Below, in pieces: positions 52,533-63,745 of a stretch of DNA of 64,000 bases. A program made the translations under genes and the position numbers. The stretch covers positions 62,001 to 126,000 of the forward strand of contig NZ_PEKX01000002.1 of assembly GCF_002796985.1 (NCBI RefSeq). The letters run 5' to 3'. Origin of the DNA: Pseudomonas sp. (GTDB taxonomy: Bacteria > Pseudomonadota > Gammaproteobacteria > Pseudomonadales > Pseudomonadaceae). The notes beneath the pieces are model-generated. The model did no database searches, was not told the DNA's origin, and saw nothing but the letters and a program-made list of their open reading frames with translations. Position 1 is the stretch's first letter. Every line of letters begins with the position of its first letter.

Positions 52533-53345
52533 ATGACCCCGCTGTTCTCGAATTCGCTGAAAGTCTCCACCCTTGCGCTGTGCGTCGGTCTTTCCGCCTG
52601 CAGCCAGTTCCAGTCTCAGGATCAGGCCAAGGACTCGGCGAACACCACGGAAAGCGCTGCGGCGGCCGTCAAACCCGGCAGCGGCCACTGGTGGTGGCCC
52701 TTCGGCGGCGACGAGGAAGTGAACGCCGCGGCTCCCGTGCCAGAGAAAAAACCCGTCGAAGCCGCCAAGGTCGCCGCCGCCGGCAGCCAGCAGCCCGGTG
52801 GCCACTGGTGGTGGCCGTTCGGTGTGAGCGAGAGCAAGCCGGGTGCCGATAAGGCTGCCAAACCGCAGGACGTCAAGGTCAGCAAGGAATGGCTGGACCA
52901 GCACGAGAAGTCCCTGCGCGCCGCGGTCGCCGGCAGCAAGTTCAGCGTCGAGCGCCGCGAGAACGCCCTGGTGCTGATCGCGCCGGTGGAAGGTTCCTTC
53001 AACCCCAAGCGCCCTGAACTGCTGCTGCCGATCACCCTGGCACCGCTGGGCAATGTGGCGAAGATGCTGCAGAACGACCCGGAAAGCGGCGTGCTGGTGC
53101 TCGGCCACAGCGACAGCTCTGGCGACAAGGCGCTCAACGACAAGGTCAGCCTGCAGCGTGCCCAGGCGGTGTCCTCGATCTTCCGTCTCAGCGGCCTGGG
53201 CGCCGATCGCCTGCGCCTGAAGGGTGTTGGCTCCAGCCTGCCGCGTGCCGATAACGCCAGCGCCGAAGGTCGCGCGCTGAACCGCCGCGTCGAAGTGCTG
53301 CTGACCCAGCGCACCAGCCTGCTGGCGCTGGCCAAGGCCAACTGA
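52533..53345 (+). CDS. OmpA family lipoprotein with HWWWPFG repeats
   Basis: 270 aa. Lipobox VGLSACSQF. Two copies of GxHWWWPFG (GSGHWWWPFGGDEE; GGHWWWPFGVSES) about 40 residues apart separate the anchor from a C-terminal OmpA domain (SGVLVLGHSDSSGDKALND, LQRAQAVSSIFRL, GRALNRRVEVLL). Probably spans from outer membrane to peptidoglycan. The ATG at 52533 is preferred to an upstream frame. The 227 nt before it hold no gene but are AT-rich near 52420-52460, a likely promoter region. Confidence 0.88.
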   Translation: MTPLFSNSLKVSTLALCVGLSACSQFQSQDQAKDSANTTESAAAAVKPGSGHWWWPFGGDEEVNAAAPVPEKKPVEAAKVAAAGSQQPGGHWWWPFGVSESKPGADKAAKPQDVKVSKEWLDQHEKSLRAAVAGSKFSVERRENALVLIAPVEGSFNPKRPELLLPITLAPLGNVAKMLQNDPESGVLVLGHSDSSGDKALNDKVSLQRAQAVSSIFRLSGLGADRLRLKGVGSSLPRADNASAEGRALNRRVEVLLTQRTSLLALAKAN

Positions 53346-53354
53346 TCCTGTGCG

Positions 53355-53390
53355 CGACAAACGTCGTTCCGCGCGGAATGACGTTTGTCG
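53355..53390 (+). terminator. Long hairpin between OmpA lipoprotein and pdxH
   Basis: CGACAAACGTC pairs with GACGTTTGTCG; inside it TTCC pairs with GGAA around a GCGC loop, with one G.T wobble between, giving a 16-bp stem. It starts 9 nt after the lipoprotein stop. No T-run, so RNA processing or an operator is equally possible. Confidence 0.55.
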
Positions 53391-53453
53391 TGGATCAAGC
53401 GCGACGGCGCAAGTCTGGATAAGCTTACGGGCTTCTTCTGCAGGAGATTTCCG

Positions 53454-54101
53454 ATGGCTCAGACCCTGGCCGATATGCGCCGCGAATACACCCGTGACGG
53501 ACTGACCGAGGCCCAGGCGCCCGCCGAGCCGTTCAGCTTGTTCAACCAGTGGTTCGAGGACGCGGTGAAGACCGAGCAACTGCCGGTCGAACCCAACGCG
53601 ATGATGCTCGCCACGGCGGACGCCGATGGCCAGCCGCACTGCCGTGTGCTCCTGCTCAAGGGGCTGGACGAGCGCGGTTTCACCTTCTTCAGCAACTACG
53701 ACAGCGCCAAGGGCCAGCAGCTCGGGGAAAACCCGCGCGCAGCCATGACCTTCTTCTGGCCGGCACTTGAGCGTCAGGTGCGCATCGAGGGACAGGTCGA
53801 GAAGGTGTCCCCGGAAGAGTCCGCCGCCTATTACCGCGTGCGCCCGCTGGGCAGCCGCCTGGGCGCCTGGGCATCGCCGCAGAGCCGGGTGATCGACGGC
53901 CGTGGCGAGCTGGAGCAGTTGCTCGCCGAAACCGAACAGCGTTTCGCCGACACGGCGCCCACCTGCCCGGACTTCTGGGGCGGCTTCCGCCTGCTGCCGA
54001 GCCGCATCGAGTTCTGGCAGGGTCGCCCGAGCCGCCTGCACGACCGCCTGAATTTCCGCAACGAGAATGGCGCCTGGGTGCGCGAGCGACTGGCGCCCTG
54101 A
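53454..54101 (+). CDS. pdxH: Pyridoxamine 5'-phosphate oxidase
   Basis: 215 aa, the usual length. FMN enzyme that makes pyridoxal 5'-phosphate from PNP/PMP. Motifs FLFNQWFEDA-like start (FSLFNQWFEDAVKTEQ), PHCRVLLLKGLDERGFTFFS, ESAAYYRVRPLGSRLGAWAS, and the terminal RIEFWQGRPSRLHDR and LAP end are all present. ATG 53454 has AGGAG 8 nt upstream. Confidence 0.97.
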   Translation: MAQTLADMRREYTRDGLTEAQAPAEPFSLFNQWFEDAVKTEQLPVEPNAMMLATADADGQPHCRVLLLKGLDERGFTFFSNYDSAKGQQLGENPRAAMTFFWPALERQVRIEGQVEKVSPEESAAYYRVRPLGSRLGAWASPQSRVIDGRGELEQLLAETEQRFADTAPTCPDFWGGFRLLPSRIEFWQGRPSRLHDRLNFRNENGAWVRERLAP

Positions 54102-54125
54102 GCCTGTCCAGAAATTGAGCGTGGC

Positions 54126-54196
54126 GTAGGAGCGGACTCTGTCCGCGATGGTTTCCGTCGCGAATCGGACCAATCGCGGACAGAGTCCGCTCCTAC
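54126..54196. repeat. REP pair, second type (GTAGGAGCGGAC)
   Basis: GTAGGAGCGGACTCTG... and its inverted copy ...CAGAGTCCGCTCCTAC with a central spacer. Second REP type, also seen at 12227-12300. Confidence 0.88.
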
Positions 54197-54262
54197 GCAC
54201 ATCGAGAGAACCGTGCTGCGGTGTAGGATGCCCTCCATCCTCCCGCACAACGGACCTGCCCC

Positions 54263-55402
54263 ATGAAAGTCGTCATCGCCCCCGACTCCTTCAAGGAAAG
54301 CCTCTCTGCCCCCGAGGTCGCCGAGGCCATTTCCCGTGGCTGGCTGCGCGCGCGGCCTGGCGACGAAACCCTGCTGCGGCCCATGGCCGATGGCGGTGAA
54401 GGCACGGTGGACGCCGTGCTGGCGGCGCGACCAGGGGAGCGCCGCGAGCTGGCAGTTTGCGGCCCGCTGGAGCAACCGGTAATCGCCCATTGGGGCTGGC
54501 TGGAAGACGCTACGGCGGTGATCGAGATGGCGGCCGCCAGCGGCCTGCATTGGGTGCCCGAAGGCCAGCGCGACGCCACCCGTACCACCAGCCGTGGCAC
54601 CGGAGAGTTGATCCGCGCAGCGCTGGATGCCGGCGCGAAGAAAGTCATCATCGGCCTGGGCGGCAGCGCTACCAACGATGCCGGGCTCGGCCTGTTGCAG
54701 GCGCTGGGCGCGAGTTTCCTCGATGGCCACGGCCAGGAGCTGGGCGCCGGCGGCGCACAACTCGCGGAGCTGGAACGGATCGACCTGTCGAACTTTGACC
54801 CGCGGCTGAGCGATGTCGAGGTCGAAGTGGCCGCCGACGTGAACAATCCCCTGTGCGGCCCGCAGGGCGCTTCAGCCGTGTTTGGCCCGCAGAAGGGAGC
54901 AAATCCGGCGCAGGTGCAGCAGCTGGATGCCGCGCTCAAGCGCTTCGCCGAAATCGCTGCACTGGCCCTCGGGCAGGATCACAGCCTGTTCCCCGGTGTC
55001 GGTGCGGCGGGTGGTCTGGGCTTCGCCTGCCGGGCTTTCCTCAAGGCGCGCTTCCGTCCGGGCATCGAACTGATCGCTGAGCTGTCGGAACTGGAGCCGG
55101 CGCTGGCCGGCGCCTCACTGGTGATTACCGGGGAAGGGCGACTGGATGGCCAGAGCCTGCACGGCAAGACGCCGGTGGGTGTGGCTCATGTCGCCCGTCG
55201 TGCAGGTGTGCCAGTGATTGCCCTGGCGGGCAGCGTCGGCGAGGGACTGGCCGAGTTGCGTGAGGTCGGCATCGAGGCGGCCTTCAGCCTGGCGCCGGGG
55301 CCGATCACCCTGGCCGATGCCTGCGCACGGGCAGCGCAGGAGTTGGAAAACCGCGCCGAGGCCCTGGCGCGTTTCTGGTCGCTGGCTCAGGCCGCGCGGT
55401 AG
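54263..55402 (+). CDS. Glycerate kinase (GarK/GlxK type)
   Basis: 379 aa. Begins MKVVIAPDSFKESLSAPEVA, the family signature, followed by PMADGGEGTVDAVLA, GLGGSATNDAGLGLLQALGA and GEGRLDGQSLHGKTPVGVA. Phosphorylates D-glycerate to 2-phosphoglycerate in this family. No tartronate or glyoxylate genes adjoin it, so garK or glxK cannot be told apart. Its 3' end overlaps the convergent 79-aa gene by 16 nt. Confidence 0.94.
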   Translation: MKVVIAPDSFKESLSAPEVAEAISRGWLRARPGDETLLRPMADGGEGTVDAVLAARPGERRELAVCGPLEQPVIAHWGWLEDATAVIEMAAASGLHWVPEGQRDATRTTSRGTGELIRAALDAGAKKVIIGLGGSATNDAGLGLLQALGASFLDGHGQELGAGGAQLAELERIDLSNFDPRLSDVEVEVAADVNNPLCGPQGASAVFGPQKGANPAQVQQLDAALKRFAEIAALALGQDHSLFPGVGAAGGLGFACRAFLKARFRPGIELIAELSELEPALAGASLVITGEGRLDGQSLHGKTPVGVAHVARRAGVPVIALAGSVGEGLAELREVGIEAAFSLAPGPITLADACARAAQELENRAEALARFWSLAQAAR

Positions 55403-55626
55403 TCGTCGGCGGCGCGCTGCAGCCAGTCGGGCAGGTCGCGGCGCTTCACCTTCTGGCGCTTGGCATCGGCCAGGCGTTCGAGCAGGTAGCTGCGCTTGTG
55501 CGGGTCATCGCCGGCCAGCGACAGCGCCAGGTCGCGGTCCATCCAGCGGCGGATGCGCCAGTAGATCCACCAGTGGAAATACAGCCCGGCGGCGGTGGTG
55601 ACGACGATGATGATGAAGTAGTCCAT
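55387..55626 (-). CDS. Small membrane protein of unknown function
   Basis: 79 aa. One N-terminal TM helix (YFIIIVVTTAAGLYFHWWIYW) and a basic amphipathic tail (RRWMDRDLALSLAGDDPHKRS, LADAKRQKVKRRDLPDW). Conserved-looking helix pattern but no family recognised. GGAGC lies 6-10 nt before the ATG. Convergent overlap with glycerate kinase. Confidence 0.7.
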   Translation of the reverse strand: MDYFIIIVVTTAAGLYFHWWIYWRIRRWMDRDLALSLAGDDPHKRSYLLERLADAKRQKVKRRDLPDWLQRAADDYRAA

Positions 55627-55761
55627 TCGTGCAGCTCCTTGTGCGGCCGTCAGCCTAACCGATCTTCCGCTACGAAAAACTGCGCCACGGCAGGCGTTTT
55701 CGGCGGATATGGCACAAACTGTACGAAAGCTGAATCGAGATCAGCTGTTTCATGACCTGGC

Positions 55762-55791
55762 GTGACAGGCGGGCTGCCGTCGGAGTCTAAT
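55762..55791 (+). promoter_or_regulatory. Sigma70-type promoter for SlyB-like gene
   Basis: GTGACA (55762-55767) and TCTAAT (55786-55791), 5 of 6 matches each, spaced 18 nt. Predicted start near 55799, about 20 nt before the ATG. Confidence 0.6.
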
Positions 55792-55819
55792 AGTCGTAGC
55801 CCTACTCGGAGGTTCCCTA

Positions 55820-56284
55820 ATGCGTAAAACTGCCCTGATCGCCGTGACTTTCGCCGCCCTGGCCATGACCCTCGGCGGTTGCCAGTCCAGCCTGACCGGC
55901 GACACCTACACCCGCGAAGAAGCACGTACCGTGCAGAACGTTCGCATGGGTACCATCCAGGCCCTGCGCCCGGTGAAGATCGAAGGCACCAAGACCCCGA
56001 TCGGCTCCGTTGCCGGCGCCGCCGTTGGCGGTATCGGCGGCAGCGCCATCGGTGGCGGCAAGGGGAGCTATGTCACCGCCATCATCGGTGCTGTGGCGGG
56101 TGGCCTGCTCGGTGCAGCGACCGAAGAAGGCCTGACCCGTACCCAGGGCGTGGAAATCACCGTTCGCGAAGACGATGGCAGCACCCGCGCCTACGTTCAG
56201 CAGGTCGACGAAGGCGCCGTGTTCCGCGTTGGCGAGCGCGTGCGCATCCTCACCGTCAACGGTACCAGCCGCGTCGCTCACTGA
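55820..56284 (+). CDS. Glycine-zipper 2TM lipoprotein (SlyB-like)
   Basis: 154 aa. Lipobox MTLGGCQSSLTG. Central glycine-zipper pair GSVAGAAVGGIGGSAIGGG and AIIGAVAGGLLGAATEEG, then a small beta domain (GVEITVREDDGSTRAYVQQV, FRVGERVRILTVNG). This is the SlyB/Pcp outer-membrane lipoprotein family, often induced by envelope stress or low magnesium. SD GGAGG is 7-11 nt upstream of the ATG. Monocistronic with own promoter and hairpin. Confidence 0.92.
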   Translation: MRKTALIAVTFAALAMTLGGCQSSLTGDTYTREEARTVQNVRMGTIQALRPVKIEGTKTPIGSVAGAAVGGIGGSAIGGGKGSYVTAIIGAVAGGLLGAATEEGLTRTQGVEITVREDDGSTRAYVQQVDEGAVFRVGERVRILTVNGTSRVAH

Positions 56285-56325
56285 CCGGCCACCGGCTGCC
56301 CGGTTCTTGGCAGCCAGCGAAAACC

Positions 56326-56358
56326 AGCGCGCGACAGTCGGATCGACTGTCGCGCGCT
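56326..56358 (+). terminator. Hairpin terminator after SlyB-like gene
   Basis: Perfect 15-bp stem AGCGCGCGACAGTCG / CGACTGTCGCGCGCT with GAT loop, followed by atcgttt; 42 nt after the stop. The remaining 185 nt to mrpA hold no gene. Confidence 0.75.
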
Positions 56359-56543
56359 ATCGTTTGGGGGACCGGAAAATTCGCCGTAGCTCAAGTCGGG
56401 CGCGGCTCAAGCTTGCATTTTCGTAATAATTCAATCCATGACGCAGAATCGATAGATATGGATAATCGTCGCCTTTGCAAGCCGATCGCCTGTGCGCGGG
56501 GTTGCCTGTCTGTACGCCGTCCTGCGGTGAAAAGGAGTGGGTC

Positions 56544-59338
<2,795 letters not shown>

Positions 59339-59339
<1 letters not shown>

Positions 59340-59671
59340 TGGAAGCGCTGTTCGCCATCGCCCTCGGCCTGCTGACCGCCAGCGGCGTGTATCTGCTGCT
59401 GCGCGCACGTACCTTCCCGGTGGTGCTGGGGCTGACCCTGCTGTCGTACGCGGTCAACCTGTTCCTCTTCGCCATGGGCCGGCTGGCCGGCGACCCGGCG
59501 GTGATCGGCCAGGTCGCCAACGCCGGTGACCCGATCCCCCAGGCGCTGGTACTGACCGCCATCGTCATCGGCTTCGCCATGACGGCCTTCGTCATCGTGC
59601 TGGCCCTGCGTGGGCTGGCGGAAACCGGCGGCGATCATGTCGATGGCGGCGAAGGGGGTGAAAGCCGATGA
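59339..59671 (+). CDS. shaC: Na+(K+)/H+ antiporter subunit C
   Basis: 110 aa, three TM helices, NuoK-like. Contains GVYLLLRARTFPVVLGLTLL, SYAVNLFLFAMGRL and PIPQALVLTAIVIGFAMTAF, the MrpC pattern. Overlaps shaA by one base and shaD by ATGA. Confidence 0.94.
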
Positions 59672-61164
59672 ACCACTGGCTGATTCTTCCTGTCCTGCTT
59701 CCGCTGTTCGCCGGTTGTGCGCTGCTGCTCGTGGGAGAACGTCTGCAGCGTGGCCTGTCGCTGCTCGCGACCCTGGCGCTGCTGCCGCTTTCCGCCGTGC
59801 TGCTGCAGCAGGCCGACAGCGGCACGATCCAGTTCTACGCGCTGGGTAACTGGCAGCCGCCATTCGGCATCATCCTGGTGCTGGATCGCCTCAGCGCGCT
59901 GATGATTGCTGGCACCGCGTTGCTCGCCAGCCTGGCGCTGATCTACGCGGTGTGTGGCGACGACAAGCGCGGCAAGCGCTTCCATGCATTGTTCCAGTTC
60001 CAGCTGCTGGGCCTGAACGGTGCGTTCCTCACCGGCGACCTGTTCAACCTCTTCGTGTTCTTCGAGATCCTGCTGATCGCCTCCTACGCGCTGCTGCTGC
60101 ATGGCGGCGGGGCAGGGCGGGTGCGCGCGGGTGTGCACTACGTGGTGCTCAACCTCGTCGGCTCGGCGTTCTTCCTCCTCGCGGTGGGTACGCTCTACGG
60201 CATCACCGGCACCCTGAACATGGCGCACATGGCCGAGCGCGTGGCGCAGTTGAGTGCAGAGCAGGCACCGCTGGTGCGCGCGGCAGCGCTGTTGCTGCTG
60301 GTGGTGTTTGGCCTCAAGGCCGCGCTGCTGCCGCTGTATTTCTGGCTGCCCAGGGCCTATGCCGAGGCGAGCGCACCGGTGGCGGCGCTGTTCTCGATCA
60401 TGACCAAGGTCGGTATCTATTCGATCCTGCGGGTCTACACGCTGATCTTCGGCGAGCAGGCCGGCGAACTGGCGAACCTGGCGCAAGCCTGGCTGTGGCC
60501 GCTGGCGCTGGCCGGGATAGTCGCCGGTGCGCTGGGTGCGTTGGCGGCGACCACGCTGCAGGGCCTGCTGTCGTACCTGGTGGTGGTCTCGGCCGGGACG
60601 CTGTTGGCAGCCATCGCGCTGGGCACGCCGGCGGCGCTGTCCGCCGCGCTCTACTACCTGTTGCACAGCATCTGGGTGGCCGGTGGGCTGTTCCTGCTGG
60701 CCGACCTGATCGCCCGCCAACGCGGCGAGAAGGGCGGCCGTCTGGTACAGGGACCGGCGCTGCTGCAACCCCATCTGCTGGGCGGCGCGTTCTTCTTCGG
60801 CGCTATCGCGGTCGCCGGCCTGCCGCCCTTTTCGGGCTTCCTCGGCAAGCTGATGCTGTTGCGCTCGGTGAGTGGGGGCAGCGAGGCCATCGCGCTGTGG
60901 AGCGTGGTGTTGGCCAGCGGGCTAGTGACTATCGTTGCGCTGAGTCGCGCGGGCAGCACACTGTTCTGGCGTACTGGCCTGAGCGTGCTGGGTAGCGCCA
61001 ACCGCGAGCCGGTGAAGATGCTGGCGACCTTCGGGCTGCTCGCCGGCGCGCTGTTGATGGTGATCGCGGCACGTCCGCTGATCACTTACGCACAGGCCAC
61101 CGCCGCGCAGTTGCTCGACGCCGGGCTCTACCGCCAGGCGATCCTGCTGGGAGGTGGCGCATGA
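59668..61164 (+). CDS. shaD: Na+(K+)/H+ antiporter subunit D
   Basis: 498 aa, about 14 TM helices, NuoN/M-like proton channel subunit. FEILLIASYALLLHGGGAGR, LPLYFWLPRAYAEASAPVAA and FSIMTKVGIYSILRVYTLIF are typical. GLPPFSGFLGKLMLLRSV matches the second-half helix. Fourth-type order A(B)-C-D-E-F-G conserved. ATGA overlaps at both ends. Confidence 0.94.
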   Translation: MNHWLILPVLLPLFAGCALLLVGERLQRGLSLLATLALLPLSAVLLQQADSGTIQFYALGNWQPPFGIILVLDRLSALMIAGTALLASLALIYAVCGDDKRGKRFHALFQFQLLGLNGAFLTGDLFNLFVFFEILLIASYALLLHGGGAGRVRAGVHYVVLNLVGSAFFLLAVGTLYGITGTLNMAHMAERVAQLSAEQAPLVRAAALLLLVVFGLKAALLPLYFWLPRAYAEASAPVAALFSIMTKVGIYSILRVYTLIFGEQAGELANLAQAWLWPLALAGIVAGALGALAATTLQGLLSYLVVVSAGTLLAAIALGTPAALSAALYYLLHSIWVAGGLFLLADLIARQRGEKGGRLVQGPALLQPHLLGGAFFFGAIAVAGLPPFSGFLGKLMLLRSVSGGSEAIALWSVVLASGLVTIVALSRAGSTLFWRTGLSVLGSANREPVKMLATFGLLAGALLMVIAARPLITYAQATAAQLLDAGLYRQAILLGGGA

Positions 61165-61661
61165 TCCGGCGCATCCTTCCGCACCCGCTGCTCAGTGGCG
61201 TGCTGCTGCTGAGCTGGCTGTTGCTGGTCAACGATTTCTCCCTTGGCCACTGGCTGCTCGGCGCGTTCCTCGGCCTGACGATCCCGCTGCTGTGCCGCAA
61301 CCTGCTGCTGGCTGCCCCGCGCATCCAGCGGCCGGGGCTGTTGCTGCGCTTCATCGGCCTGGTGCTCTACGACATCGTCGTGGCCAACCTGCAGGTCGCC
61401 AGGCTGGTGCTGGGGCCGAAGGCGAACCTGCAACCGGGCTTCGTCGAGATTCCCCTGGAGCTCACCGATGACCTGGCCATCAGCATTCTTGCCAGCGTCA
61501 TCACCCTGACACCGGGCACCTGTTCCGCCGACCTCTCCGCCGACCGCCGCACGCTGCTGGTCCACGGCATCGACGTGCCGGACCCGCAGGCGCTGGTGGC
61601 GGACATCAAGGCGCGCTACGAGGCGCCGCTGAAGGAGGTGTTCGCATGCTCGGCATCGTGA
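61161..61661 (+). CDS. shaE: Na+(K+)/H+ antiporter subunit E
   Basis: 166 aa. Two to three N-terminal TM helices (LSGVLLLSWLLLVNDFSLGH), then a cytoplasmic MrpE domain: FVEIPLELTDDLAISILASV, ITLTPGTCSADLSADRRTLL, LVHGIDVPDPQALV. Overlaps shaF by 16 nt. Confidence 0.94.
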   Translation: MIRRILPHPLLSGVLLLSWLLLVNDFSLGHWLLGAFLGLTIPLLCRNLLLAAPRIQRPGLLLRFIGLVLYDIVVANLQVARLVLGPKANLQPGFVEIPLELTDDLAISILASVITLTPGTCSADLSADRRTLLVHGIDVPDPQALVADIKARYEAPLKEVFACSAS

Positions 61662-61915
61662 TTCCGATCTGCCTGGCGCTGCTGGGCATCGCCGTGTTGC
61701 TCACCGTGGCGCGGCTGATTCGCGGGCCGTCGGTGGCGGACCGCATCCTCGCGCTGGACACCCTGTCGGTGGAAGCCATCGCGCTGATCGTGCTGTTCGG
61801 CATCTGGAAGGGCAGCGGCCTGTACTTCGAGGCGGCGCTGCTGATCGCGGTGATGGGCTTCGTCAGCACCGTGGCGCTGTGCAAGTTCCTGCTGCGTGGA
61901 GACATCATCGAATGA
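61646..61915 (+). CDS. shaF: Na+(K+)/H+ antiporter subunit F
   Basis: 89 aa, three TM helices. RLIRGPSVADRILALDTLSV and ALLIAVMGFVSTVALCKFLL are the MrpF signatures. Ends ATGA into shaG. Confidence 0.93.
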   Translation: MLGIVIPICLALLGIAVLLTVARLIRGPSVADRILALDTLSVEAIALIVLFGIWKGSGLYFEAALLIAVMGFVSTVALCKFLLRGDIIE

Positions 61916-62247
61916 ATGGCGAAATGATCGTCGAAGCGCTGGTTTGCCTGCTGTTGCTGGCGGGGAGCCTGTTCGCTCTGCTCGGCGCCATCGGCCTGTA
62001 CCGGTTGCCGGATTTCTATACGCGCCTGCACGCACCGACCAAGGCTTCGACCCTGGGCGTGGGCGGCGTGGTGCTGGCTTCGCTGCTGTACTTCAGCACC
62101 CACGGTGAGGGTGTCAGCCTGCATGAAGTGCTGATCACCGTGTTCCTGTTCATCACTGCGCCGGTCAGTGCGCACCTGCTGGCCAAGGCGGCGATGCAGC
62201 AGCGCGTGCCGGTGGAGCGGGGGACCAAGGGTAAGCCCTGGGACTGA
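61912..62247 (+). CDS. shaG: Na+(K+)/H+ antiporter subunit G
   Basis: 111 aa, three TM helices. GAIGLYRLPDFYTRLHAPTK with ASTLGVGGVVLASLLYFSTH is the MrpG core; FLFITAPVSAHLLAKAAMQQ the last helix. ATG 61912 overlaps the shaF stop. Last gene of the operon; the next gene is 555 nt away across a structured region. Confidence 0.93.
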   Translation: MNGEMIVEALVCLLLLAGSLFALLGAIGLYRLPDFYTRLHAPTKASTLGVGGVVLASLLYFSTHGEGVSLHEVLITVFLFITAPVSAHLLAKAAMQQRVPVERGTKGKPWD

Positions 62248-62330
62248 TTTGGAGTCTTGTTGGCGATGCTTCTGGATTGGGTGTTCTGCGTCGCTTCGGC
62301 GTGCGCGTGGGCTTCTCGTTTCGCCCCCTC

Positions 62331-62551
62331 GGGCGAGTTACTTTTCCAAACGACGGAAGGCCGCCCCCCAAAAAGTAACCAAAAGGCTTGCCCCGGACAT
62401 CCGGTTTTTCGCTTAGGCGAAAAATTCCCTCGTTGAATTGAAGTTTCAGGGGCACGAACTAGGCGTCCCCCGGCGAAGGGCCATCCCTGGCCCATCGCCG
62501 CTCTCGCGACATCCATGTCGCTCAACCCCTGAAACTCCAATTCAACGAGGC
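62331..62551. repeat. Multi-hairpin intergenic element
   Basis: Five inverted repeats in 221 nt: GTTACTTTT/AAAAGTAAC (62337-62345, 62371-62379); TTTTTCGC/GCGAAAAA with TTAG loop (62405-62424); a 25-bp outer pair (62428-62452 and 62526-62550, one mismatch); and inside that pair two hairpins, 62472-62499 and 62506-62521. The outer stem plus two inner hairpins would form a three-way junction in DNA or RNA. Confidence 0.75.
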
Positions 62552-62625
62552 CTCCTGAACGGGGCATTCGGCGCGTGCGGGTGTTTTTCTGGAAGCCTTT
62601 CAGAGCCAGAGCGGTGTTGCTCTTC

Positions 62626-62703
62626 GTAGGAGCGAGCTTGCTCGCGAACCGCCCTGGCGCCGGAGCCGCCGGTGAGTTTGTTCGCGAGCAAGCTCGCTCC
62701 TGC
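62626..62703. repeat. REP pair (GTAGGAGCGAGC type)
   Basis: Inverted pair of the common REP unit with a ~30-nt spacer; the right arm ends CTCCTGC instead of CTCCTAC. Confidence 0.88.
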
Positions 62704-62802
62704 AGTTCGAATCCGGCCCATACAGTTTCCCCACGATTCTGTACCTGTCGGCCGCCGGTGCGTGCCTCCTATACTCCGGGGACCTTTTGACTGGAGCGTC
62801 CC

Positions 62803-63708
62803 GTGCAGCAATCCCGGCCGTTCGCCCTCGCGTGCCTGGTGCTGGCCATGGCGCTCTGGGGCAGTTCCTTCATCGCGCTGAAGTTCGCCTTCCAGGAAAT
62901 GCCGGCCATGTGGGTGATCTTCGCCCGTATGGCCCTGGGCAGCCTGATCTTCCTCGCCGCCTGGCGCTGGCGCGGCCGCATCGACTACCGCCCTGGCGAC
63001 TGGAAGTGGCTGCTGGCGCTGGCCGCCTGCGAGCCCTGTCTGTATTTCATCTTCGAGTCCCTGGCGCTGCAGCAGACCAGCGCCGCGCAGGCCGGCATGA
63101 TCACGGCGTTGCTGCCGCTGCTGGTGGCTGTCGGCGCGTACTTCCTGCTGCAGGAAAAGATCGCCTGCAACACCTGGCTGGGCTTTGGTCTGGCGGTGCT
63201 CGGCTCGCTCTGGCTGACCCTGGCCAGCGAGCCGGACCGCCATGCGCCCAACCCGCTGCTGGGCAATTTCTACGAGCTGCTGGCGATGCTCTGCGCCACC
63301 GGCTACACCCTGTTGCTCAAGCACCTGTCGGCGCGCTACTCGCCCTTCATCCTGACCGCCATGCAGGCGTTCATCGGCTCGGTGTTCTTCCTGCCGCTGG
63401 CGTTGGGCACTTCCGGGCTGCCGTCGGCGCCTGGCCCGAGCGGCTGGTTCGCGCTGATCTACCTGGGTAGCGTGGTGACCGTGGGTGCCTATGGCTTGTA
63501 CAACTTCGGCGTCAGCCGCCTGCCGGCGAGCCAGGCGACTGGCTTCATCAACCTGATCCCGGTGTTCACCCTGATTTTCGCGGCGATGTTCCTCGACGAA
63601 CTGCTCAGCGGCCAGCAGGCGCTGGCGGCCGGGCTGGTCTTCGTCGGCGTCGCCCTCAGCCAGTGGCGCAGCGCGCCGCCCACAGCGCCCGCCGGTGTGC
63701 TGGACTGA
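62803..63708 (+). CDS. EamA/DMT family transporter
   Basis: 301 aa, ten predicted TM helices in two EamA halves: ALWGSSFIALKFAFQEMPA at the start, CEPCLYFIFESLALQQTSAA in half one, TGYTLLLKHLSARYSPFILT opening half two, and INLIPVFTLIFAAMFLDELL near the end. Inner-membrane drug/metabolite or amino-acid exporter type. GTG start with GGAG 7 nt upstream. Substrate unknown. 37 nt before the PLP enzyme gene, possibly the same transcript. Confidence 0.9.
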   Translation: MQQSRPFALACLVLAMALWGSSFIALKFAFQEMPAMWVIFARMALGSLIFLAAWRWRGRIDYRPGDWKWLLALAACEPCLYFIFESLALQQTSAAQAGMITALLPLLVAVGAYFLLQEKIACNTWLGFGLAVLGSLWLTLASEPDRHAPNPLLGNFYELLAMLCATGYTLLLKHLSARYSPFILTAMQAFIGSVFFLPLALGTSGLPSAPGPSGWFALIYLGSVVTVGAYGLYNFGVSRLPASQATGFINLIPVFTLIFAAMFLDELLSGQQALAAGLVFVGVALSQWRSAPPTAPAGVLD

Positions 63709-63745
63709 ACCTACTGAATCGATTGCCCTGCCAGGAGAACACGAC

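Larger units (their letters stand above)
62248..62802. other. Gene-free 555-nt stretch with structured element and REP pair
   Basis: No believable gene: an open frame on the minus strand (62567 to 62016) runs through hairpins and into shaG and has no start signal. The stretch holds a nested inverted-repeat element (62331-62551) and a REP pair (62626-62703). No Rho-independent terminator of the antiporter operon was recognised directly after its stop. Confidence 0.7.

Noticed and set aside
62016..62567. Minus-strand frame across the multi-hairpin element
   Set aside because: Runs through inverted repeats and into shaG, without Shine-Dalgarno; better explained as a structured non-coding region.
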